Position numbers and translations under genes: made by a program. A stretch of DNA of 19,812 nucleotides, taken from the NCBI RefSeq assembly GCF_042654605.1, contig NZ_JBHSGT010000033.1:1-19812 (forward strand), written 5' to 3'. The stretch comes from Enterococcus_I eurekensis. GTDB lineage: Bacteria; Bacillota; Bacilli; Lactobacillales; Enterococcaceae. The stretch's first letter is position 1. The number at the start of each line of letters is the position of its first letter. Below are positions 14,885 to 19,812 of this stretch, piece after piece. The notes beneath the pieces were generated by a model. That model was not told where the DNA came from and did no database searches. It saw only the letters and a list, made by a program, of their open reading frames with translations.

Positions 14885-14996
14885 ATGCAAGCATAAATAT
14901 TAAAACCGAAGGACTTTCGGGGATAGCTTAGTCAATTTGCGTCCGTTAGGGCGTACTACCTAAGAATCCGACGACTTTAGTCGCGTGGAGTGTCAA
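14885..14996 (+). ncRNA. Remnant resembling an IS200/IS605 right end / omega-RNA scaffold
   Basis: Three small hairpins follow one another: CCGAA/TTCGG (14906-14910, 14916-14920), GCGTCC/GGGCGT (14939-14944, 14949-14954) and CGAC/GTCG around TTTA (14972-14983). The stretch ends in GAGTGTCAA. The pattern TTTCGGGGATAGCTTAGTCA, a GCGTCC hairpin, CTAAGAATCC, a CTTTAG-loop hairpin and a terminal GTGTCAA resembles what I know of the 3' ends of IS605-type tnpB elements, where this RNA guides TnpB and the guide follows directly. No tnpB or tnpA coding sequence lies to the left; that side is the IS3 element. It is therefore an orphan end or a decayed element. Identification is from memory of the pattern, without a covariance search. 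Confidence 0.5.
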
Positions 14997-15003
14997 TTTA
15001 AGG

Positions 15004-15172
15004 AAGTCGGGATAGGAGAATCATCATTAATTGATTATTTGTCCTATCACACCACCGTACGTACCGATTGGTATACAGCGGTTCCGTTGTTCTTGCTTTT
15101 GGCTATGTGCTTAGCACTAATAGGTCACAATCAGGACTTTCAACTATTAGAGTTCGCCCGTGCTGAGCGAAC
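15004..15172 (-). ncRNA. Internally deleted group II intron remnant (probably class C)
   Basis: On the minus strand, 15082-15051 forms a domain V-like hairpin, beginning ACCGC (containing the CGC triad typical of class C), with TATACC AATC GGTA at its tip and ending GTACGGTGGT. Domain VI follows: GATAGGA pairs with TCCTATC (15042-15048 with 15011-15017) around an AT-rich inner stem. The other end, from 15172, starts GTTCGC, closes with GCGAAC, and continues GTTGAAAGTCCTG within a CTAATAG/CTATTAG stem, like the domain I start of class C introns. Only about 170 nt remain; domains I-IV and the reverse transcriptase are missing. The 5' end directly follows the T-run of a terminator, the known class C target. 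The 3' end is uncertain by several bases. Confidence 0.68.
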
Positions 15173-15207
15173 AAAAAAAGCAAACGAGAGACAACGATCT
15201 CGTTTGC
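15173..15207 (-). terminator. Rho-independent terminator, target of the group II intron
   Basis: A perfect 10-bp stem (GCAAACGAGA at 15180-15189 with TCTCGTTTGC at 15198-15207) is followed on the minus strand by seven T (15173-15179). The intron remnant begins at the next base. It may once have ended the transcript that runs leftward from the region after mazF. Confidence 0.85.
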
Positions 15208-15434
15208 GTGTGTTATTTTACGAATAGGTGATGATTCGTTTTTTTGCTCATTGTATATTCTTTAGTTGCTCGCAAAAATTATCCTGCGTACCACAAAGGT
15301 ATACGGAGATAATCGCATGATGTTGAATTTTATAAGCGACGCGAGAAGAAAAAGCGAGTGTTGTGAAACAAGAAATGTTTCGTACAACACTAGCGTTCAA
15401 GTTCGTTGTTAAATCTAATTTTTAACTGTCAAAA
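15208..15434 (-). other. Unassigned stretch with a long hairpin and a start-less reading frame
   Basis: A strong hairpin lies at 15357-15391: AGTGTTGT pairs with ACAACACT and, inside, GAAACA with TGTTTC around AGAAA, with a 2-nt bulge. One minus-strand frame is open from about 15417 to a TGA at 15248-15250 and reads ...ASVVRNISCFTTLAFSSRV then AYKIQHHAIISVYLCGTQD and FCEQLKNIQ, but it has no ATG and no ribosome site. It could be a gene fragment or chance. I recognise no family. Confidence 0.35.
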
Positions 15435-15773
15435 TCACGTTATCTTTTCATTTTTTTGAAAAATCACTTTCACTTTCACTAATAATTCATCTATCAATTT
15501 CTCTGGAACACTCTCCACATAACTATATTTCCTTGCGTTGTAATCAATGGTAACTAATTGATCTAACAAAACTTTCCCTGAAGATTTCGTATCTTTTAAA
15601 GGAACATATAAAGGATAGTTGCGTTCTGTGTTTGATATTGGAGCAAAGACTGCTATATTAGCATAGTCACTGACACCATGATAACTTAAACAAATATAAG
15701 GTCTGTATCCTTGCTGTTCATGTCCTTGTTTAGGATCTAAATTCATCTTAACAATATCGCCTTGTTTTACCAT
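15435..15773 (-). CDS. MazF/PemK-type toxin (mRNA interferase)
   Basis: A 112-residue toxin that would cleave RNA at short motifs. It shows the MazF fold pattern: GDIVKMNLDPKQGHEQQGYR at residues 5-24 with the conserved Arg24 and Pro25, VFAPISNTERNYPLYVPL at 42-59 with the active-site Ser/Thr region, and KVLLDQLVTIDY at 67-78. Its start overlaps the end of the antitoxin gene by 7 nt, which implies translational coupling. The order antitoxin then toxin is standard for mazEF. Its cleavage motif cannot be predicted here. Confidence 0.9.
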   Translation of the reverse strand: MVKQGDIVKMNLDPKQGHEQQGYRPYICLSYHGVSDYANIAVFAPISNTERNYPLYVPLKDTKSSGKVLLDQLVTIDYNARKYSYVESVPEKLIDELLVKVKVIFQKNEKIT

Positions 15774-16009
15774 TTCTCATTTCCTATAGGAGAAAAATGT
15801 TGTAGTTCTGTTGTAAATGTTTCTTTGTTGTAGTCTTTGAAAAGTTCTTCAAATGTGACTTCTTTTTTGGCTTTAGTCAATACAATCGAATGATTCATGA
15901 CTTCTACATTTAACTCATCATCTTTTTCTACTTCCAATGCTTCTAATAAGCTTTTTGGTAAACGGATTGCATGACTGTTGCCCCACTGCTTAACTGGTAG
16001 TTTAATCAT
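15767..16009 (-). CDS. MazE-type antitoxin (AbrB-fold)
   Basis: An 80-residue antitoxin. Residues 1-45 form a SpoVT/AbrB-type DNA-binding fold (KLPVKQWGNSHAIRLPKSLL, then ELNVEVMNHSIVLTKA). The acidic C-terminal tail (FEELFKDYNKETFTTE) is the part that usually wraps the toxin. AAGGAAGG precedes the ATG. It is the first gene of the two-gene operon and would repress its own promoter at 16034-16064. The WGNS motif is typical of MazE. Confidence 0.92.
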   Translation of the reverse strand: MIKLPVKQWGNSHAIRLPKSLLEALEVEKDDELNVEVMNHSIVLTKAKKEVTFEELFKDYNKETFTTELQHFSPIGNEKW

Positions 16010-16033
16010 TAGAACCCTTCCTTTCTTTTGTTT

Positions 16034-16064
16034 ATTATACCAAAAAAGTATCTATTTTGTATAC
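16034..16064 (-). promoter_or_regulatory. mazEF promoter with possible operator
   Basis: On the minus strand a perfect TATAAT (16034-16039) lies 25 nt before the mazE start. The -35 region is weak (ATACAA at 17-nt spacing). An imperfect inverted repeat with GTAT and ATAC arms lies at 16048-16064, covering the spacer and -35, where a MazE dimer could bind. The rest of 16065-16272 holds only short hairpins and no clear gene. Confidence 0.5.
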
Positions 16065-16278
16065 ACTTGAAACTCGTTAAAAAGTAGAAAGATGATAGCC
16101 TTTACCTTCACTAAAAAAGAACTTTAATCCTTTTAAAGTGTTGAAGATTCTTTCAATCGATTCCCAAATTTTGGAAATTCACGCGAGCATAGTCGCCTCC
16201 TTCCCTTCCACCTCCCTCAAAAATCAAGTATACTTATCTTAAAATCAAGTCAGTACAAAGAAATGAGGGAGTGTGAGG

Positions 16279-18810
16279 ATGCAAGTCATTTATCTTAAAG
16301 AAGGATTCTATGTGGAAAATGCGGAATCAAAATGGGCGCTTAAGCTTCAGGCTGAGCCGTTTGAGACATTGTATGAATTAGGATTTAGCGAGACGATTTT
16401 AGAAGATGAGCCTGGTTTGAATTATTTAGTTAAAGTGGCGCAAACATTCGTTGAGGTGCTGAAAACAGATGGCGATCTCGAGGTGACGCGCAAGTTTCGC
16501 TTTCCAGATGAGACCGTTTATGAAAATTTAGTACAAGAGGTTCCCTTTGTGATTGGTTCAGAATTTGTAACGGTTACTTGGTTGCAGGCAATCCATCAAA
16601 CATTTGCAGAACTTTTTGCACAAGAATTAGCCGTTTTCCCTGGAAGCGTGGCGGAATATATCCAGGCGAAAAACAAAGCGTTAATCATCGCCGGGCGGGT
16701 GTATTTTCACCTCATCGAACGTAAGGACGCGGATTCACCGTTTGCTTTTCTAGCGACCTATTCGTCAGGAGAAAAAGGAAAAGTGAGTCATTTTCCGTTA
16801 AAAAATGCATTACTCGAATTTCACGATACGAAAGAAATGTTGGCCTTGCTCTCGGCAGTTGGTCGTGTCGCAAACGAGTCGGTTTTTATTTCGCAGTTTG
16901 TCGAATCCGGAGAACTGTTTGCCCCGCTAAGATTTAATGAACAAGAAGCGTATCAGTTCTTGAAGGAGACGCCACTTTACGAAGCAAATGGGGTCATTTG
17001 CCGGATTCCTAATTTTTGGAAGAAGACACAAAAAAGCACGGTTAAAATCACGATTGGCGACAAGCAACCCAGTCACGTAGGCATTGATGCCCTACTAGCT
17101 GGTCGACCTGAAATGTATCTTGGTGAGGATCGTTATACGAAAGAAGAAATCAAAGCGCTACTGCAACAAAGTGAAGGGCTAGCATTCATTAAAGGCAAGT
17201 GGGTTGAAGTTGATCATGAGAAATTAGCACAACTACTGGAAATCTATGAAGCAGCCCAAGAAAAAGAATGGTCCTTGTTTGAGGCATTGCGCCAAGGGCA
17301 ATCAACCATAGAAAATGACCAACAAGCATTCCTTGAAACCACTAACGGCGAATGGTTGTCCGAAATCATCACAAATATGACCACGCCAAGAACCATCCAC
17401 AAAAGTAAGTTTCCTGGTAGCTTCCAAGCAACTTTACGTCCTTACCAAGAAACAGGCTACAACTGGTTGACGTTCATGCAAGCTCATGGATTTGGTGCAT
17501 TGTTAGCCGATGATATGGGACTTGGAAAAACAGTACAGATATTGGCATTGCTCGATGCCATCCGTCCTCAAAAGAAACGGACACTTTTAGTTCTCCCTGC
17601 TTCCCTCATTGAAAACTGGAAAAAAGAAGCCGCGAAGTTTGCACCAAAACTGGCGCTACGAGTCCTACATGGAAAAAATCTGACGTTCGACCTGACTGAT
17701 GCTGATCTTTTTATCACAACTTATGGTATGGTCGCAAAAATCGATGCGCTCAAAGAGGAAACGTTCGATTTGCTCATTTTGGATGAAGCGCAAGCTATTA
17801 AGAATCCGGCAACCAAACAAACGAAGAGTGTGAAAGCCCTTCATGCCCAGGCAAAAATCGCGATGACTGGAACGCCTATCGAAAATCAGCTATCCGATTT
17901 ATGGAGTCTCTTTGATTTTTTGAATCCAGGATTATTAGGATCCTCCAAAGAATTCAAACAGCAAATGAAAAATGGCGCAGATTACCGCACCTTACGCAAG
18001 ATGATTACACCGTTTACGTTACGCCGATTAAAAACCGATCAACAAATCATTTCGGATTTACCAGAAAAAAATGAAATAAAAGAGTACATCGCGCTATCTA
18101 AAAAACAAATTGCCCTCTATAAAAGTGTTCAAAAAGAAATGTTACAAGCGCTGGAAGTTTCTGAAGGCATGCAGCGCAAAGGAATGGTTCTGACAGCCAT
18201 TTCAAAATTCAAGCAAATTTGTAATCACCCCGATCAATATCTGGGCAATCAAACCTTTAAGCCGGCGATGAGCGGTAAATTCGAAACACTCGCAGACATT
18301 TGTCGCACGATTCGTGACAAACGCGAACGAGTCTTGATTTTCACACAATTTAAAGAAATGTGCGAACCGTTGCATACCTTTTTAGCAGAAGTCTTCGGAC
18401 AAGAAGGACTCGTCCTTCATGGTGGCACACCGGTCAAGCATCGCGGTGATCTCGTCGATACCTTTAATGCACCTGAGACGTATACGCCTTACATGATTCT
18501 CTCACTCAAAGCAGGTGGCGTTGGTTTGAACTTAACTGCGGCGAATCACATCATTCACTTTGACCGTTGGTGGAATCCAGCCATTGAAAATCAAGCGACT
18601 GATCGCGCTTTTCGAATTGGCCAAGAAAAGAATGTCTTTGTCTACAAATTTGTAACGAGCGGAACCATTGAAGAAAAAATTGATCAAATGTTACTGGAAA
18701 AATTACAGCTCTCGACTGAATTAATCACAGAAACAAGTGGCGAACAATGGTTGACTGAAATGAGCAATGAAGAACTGAAGCAACTCTTTACTTTGGAGGT
18801 GAATCCTTAA
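16279..18810 (+). CDS. SNF2-family DEAD/DEAH ATPase
   Basis: A large SNF2-type double-stranded-DNA translocase of about 843 residues. The N-terminal 370 residues are a SNF2-associated region without a motif I can name. The ATPase follows: RPYQETGYNWLTFMQAHGFG, Walker A DDMGLGKT (about residue 411-418), motif Ia LLVLPASLIENW, Walker B ILDEAQAIKNP (about 500), motif III MTGTPIENQLSDLW. The C-terminal helicase half has VLIFTQFKEM, LSLKAGGVGLNLTAANHIIH, and RWWNPAIENQATDRAFRIGQ (motif VI). ATG at 16279 is preferred over GTG at 16273 because AGGGAG lies 8 nt upstream. It overlaps the SWIM gene by one base. Such pairs are common in Firmicutes; the role is not established, possibly in DNA repair or chromosome remodelling. 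Confidence 0.93.
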   Translation: MQVIYLKEGFYVENAESKWALKLQAEPFETLYELGFSETILEDEPGLNYLVKVAQTFVEVLKTDGDLEVTRKFRFPDETVYENLVQEVPFVIGSEFVTVTWLQAIHQTFAELFAQELAVFPGSVAEYIQAKNKALIIAGRVYFHLIERKDADSPFAFLATYSSGEKGKVSHFPLKNALLEFHDTKEMLALLSAVGRVANESVFISQFVESGELFAPLRFNEQEAYQFLKETPLYEANGVICRIPNFWKKTQKSTVKITIGDKQPSHVGIDALLAGRPEMYLGEDRYTKEEIKALLQQSEGLAFIKGKWVEVDHEKLAQLLEIYEAAQEKEWSLFEALRQGQSTIENDQQAFLETTNGEWLSEIITNMTTPRTIHKSKFPGSFQATLRPYQETGYNWLTFMQAHGFGALLADDMGLGKTVQILALLDAIRPQKKRTLLVLPASLIENWKKEAAKFAPKLALRVLHGKNLTFDLTDADLFITTYGMVAKIDALKEETFDLLILDEAQAIKNPATKQTKSVKALHAQAKIAMTGTPIENQLSDLWSLFDFLNPGLLGSSKEFKQQMKNGADYRTLRKMITPFTLRRLKTDQQIISDLPEKNEIKEYIALSKKQIALYKSVQKEMLQALEVSEGMQRKGMVLTAISKFKQICNHPDQYLGNQTFKPAMSGKFETLADICRTIRDKRERVLIFTQFKEMCEPLHTFLAEVFGQEGLVLHGGTPVKHRGDLVDTFNAPETYTPYMILSLKAGGVGLNLTAANHIIHFDRWWNPAIENQATDRAFRIGQEKNVFVYKFVTSGTIEEKIDQMLLEKLQLSTELITETSGEQWLTEMSNEELKQLFTLEVNP

Positions 18811-19487
18811 TGTGGGAGCCCTATGACTATACGCGTGAACTACAAAAAAAATATCAAAAAAAATACCCGAATGCTCAACCCGTGACAATCACAGGTTCAA
18901 AAATCGCCAGTTCTTTTTGGGGAAAAGCGTGGTGTGATCATCTAAAATACTATGCCGATTACGATAATCGAGTCGGTCGCGGCCGAACGTATCTCAGAAA
19001 TGGGAAAATTTTTGATTTAACGATTAAAAAAGGAACCATCCGAGGAGTCGTAGCTGGCAATGGAAACCGTCCTTATCGCGTTAAAATCGACATCGATCCC
19101 TTAGAAGATCAACGACTCGTCCGACAAATGAGCGGACACCTCGATAGTTTAGAAGTACTGGCGAGTGGGCAATTCCCTAAAAACTTAGCAGAACAATTTT
19201 TAACATCTGATAATGGCCTATTCCCAGATATCAATGCCATCCACCTACACTGCACTTGTCCCGATTGGGCGTATATGTGCAAACACGTATCAGCCGTGCT
19301 GTATGGTGTAGGAACAAAACTTGATCACGAACCGCTCCTCTTGTTTGAGTTACGCGGAATCGATACTGCGACCTTCATCAAAAAATCAGTCGAAGAAAAA
19401 ATGACAAACCTCTTACAAAATGCCGAGAATGTTCAATCGGATCGAATCATCAACGATGAACACATCTTTGACTTTTTTGATTTATAG
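18810..19487 (+). CDS. SWIM zinc-finger protein
   Basis: A 225-residue protein with the SWIM signature CTCPDWAYMCKH (CxC...CxH) near residues 149-160, a predicted zinc-binding and DNA- or protein-binding module. The N-terminal half has a conserved block of bacterial SWIM proteins: ASSFWGKAWCDHLKYYADYD followed by RVGRGRTYLRNGKIFDLTI and NRPYRVKI. After the finger comes HVSAVLYGVGTKL and LLFELRGID. It shares TAATG with the SNF2 gene (stop and start overlap by one A), with GGAGGTGA inside the end of the SNF2 gene, so the two are translationally coupled. It probably works with the SNF2 ATPase. A group I intron-like sequence starts right after its stop codon. Confidence 0.9.
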   Translation: MWEPYDYTRELQKKYQKKYPNAQPVTITGSKIASSFWGKAWCDHLKYYADYDNRVGRGRTYLRNGKIFDLTIKKGTIRGVVAGNGNRPYRVKIDIDPLEDQRLVRQMSGHLDSLEVLASGQFPKNLAEQFLTSDNGLFPDINAIHLHCTCPDWAYMCKHVSAVLYGVGTKLDHEPLLLFELRGIDTATFIKKSVEEKMTNLLQNAENVQSDRIINDEHIFDFFDL

Positions 19488-19494
19488 AATTTGC

Positions 19495-19812
19495 GGGCGA
19501 GAAAACCCACTATTTTAATGGTGGGATGATAGCCCGTAGACGTACTGTAAGAATGTAGAGAAACTTGCATTTAGAGGCCATACAAACACTCGTATTGTCC
19601 AATGAAGAAACTGAATTGCTGGGAACTCGTAAAGCTAACGAAACGACAACGTAGGGATATCAAACCCAAGCGTGAACGTGGTGAAAACAGAAAAAATTCG
19701 TTAGATGGCATAAGCTTAAATCCTAAGTGTTCACATAATCGAACATCAGCAGCCAAGCCTAGAAATAGGAAGGTTCAACGACTATTCCTCTTGAGGGAAG
19801 TCCACACAAGTA
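19495..19812 (+). ncRNA. Group I intron core, running off the right edge
   Basis: The conserved core can be drawn. GAATTGCTGGGAA at about 19611-19623 is a P-like element whose TGCTG pairs with CAGCA at about 19748 (P4). From there ATCAGCAGCC is Q-like, then GCC pairs with GGT (P6) enclosing CCTA-GAAA-TAGG (P6a with a GAAA tetraloop). GGTTCAACGACTA (R-like) contributes GACT to P7, CCTC/GAGG form P8, and AAGTC (S-like, before CCACAC) closes P7. At the 5' side CGGGC/GCCCG enclose a CCCAC/GTGGG hairpin (19497-19540). The 5' splice site is not identified, P3 was not resolved, and the 3' end is outside the window. It could be the start of an IStron or of an intron with an endonuclease gene. Confidence 0.72.

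Noticed and set aside
15051..15082. Palindrome as an integrase attachment site
   Set aside because: The near-palindromic sequence fits a group II intron domain V followed by a domain VI hairpin, and no integrase gene is nearby.
14985..15227. Plus-strand open frame of 80 codons
   Set aside because: It crosses the IS605-like end, the group II intron remnant and the terminator, has no ribosome site and resembles no protein; the RNA structures explain the sequence better.
19571..19756. Minus-strand open frame of 61 codons at the right edge
   Set aside because: It is antisense to the group I intron core, and no start site or family is evident.
19775..19805. GAGGGAAGTCCACAC as part of RNase P RNA
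   Set aside because: It resembles the GAGGAAAGTCC block of RNase P, but the surrounding P4, P6a, R-like and P7/P8 pairings fit a group I intron and none of the other RNase P motifs is present.

Overview
The window is low-GC Firmicutes DNA, most likely from the Enterococcaceae (Enterococcus or a close relative). The basis is AT-rich codon use, a class III fructose-1,6-bisphosphatase of 641 residues, the DUF1659/DUF2922 pair beside a GH25 lysozyme, an LCP-led polysaccharide locus and IS3-family elements. The genus is inferred from gene content only. Nearly all genes from 1 to 16010 are on the minus strand; the SNF2/SWIM pair at the right is on the plus strand.

Positions 1-6137, read right to left, are the start of a capsule or exopolysaccharide operon: LCP attachment protein, priming sugar-1-phosphate transferase, DUF4422 glycosyltransferase, UDP-galactopyranose mutase, Wzx-type flippase, and a glycosyltransferase cut off by an IS3-family element that runs off the left edge. 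The mutase implies galactofuranose in the polymer. The last glycosyltransferase also appears to have one extra A in a homopolymer next to its start codon.

Positions 6283-8244 hold a compact module transcribed leftward: a short sigma-70-like protein, a DUF1659 protein, a DUF2922 protein, a terminator, and a GH25 lysozyme with an SH3 domain but no signal peptide. Positions 8245-8669 are non-coding with several hairpins. Then come a YbaK-type aminoacyl-tRNA deacylase gene broken by one stop codon, fbp, a flavin oxidoreductase with a good promoter and overlapping Fur box, a small plus-strand membrane zinc-ribbon protein, and a formate/nitrite transporter.

Positions 13511-15207 are a pile of mobile DNA: a complete IS3-family element with 41-bp imperfect inverted repeats and a TATTA duplication; a scrap resembling the right end and omega-RNA scaffold of an IS200/IS605 (TnpB) element; and a roughly 170-nt internally deleted group II intron, probably class C, sitting exactly behind the T-run of a terminator. 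A MazEF-type toxin-antitoxin pair follows.

From 16279 an SNF2-family ATPase overlaps a SWIM zinc-finger protein by one base. Immediately downstream, up to the window edge, the DNA has the conserved core of a group I intron (P4, P6, P6a, P7, P8 can be drawn). It may be the 5' part of an IStron or of an intron carrying a homing endonuclease. The three structured-RNA elements (group I core, group II remnant, omega-RNA-like scrap) are the most notable content and would be missed by protein-only annotation.
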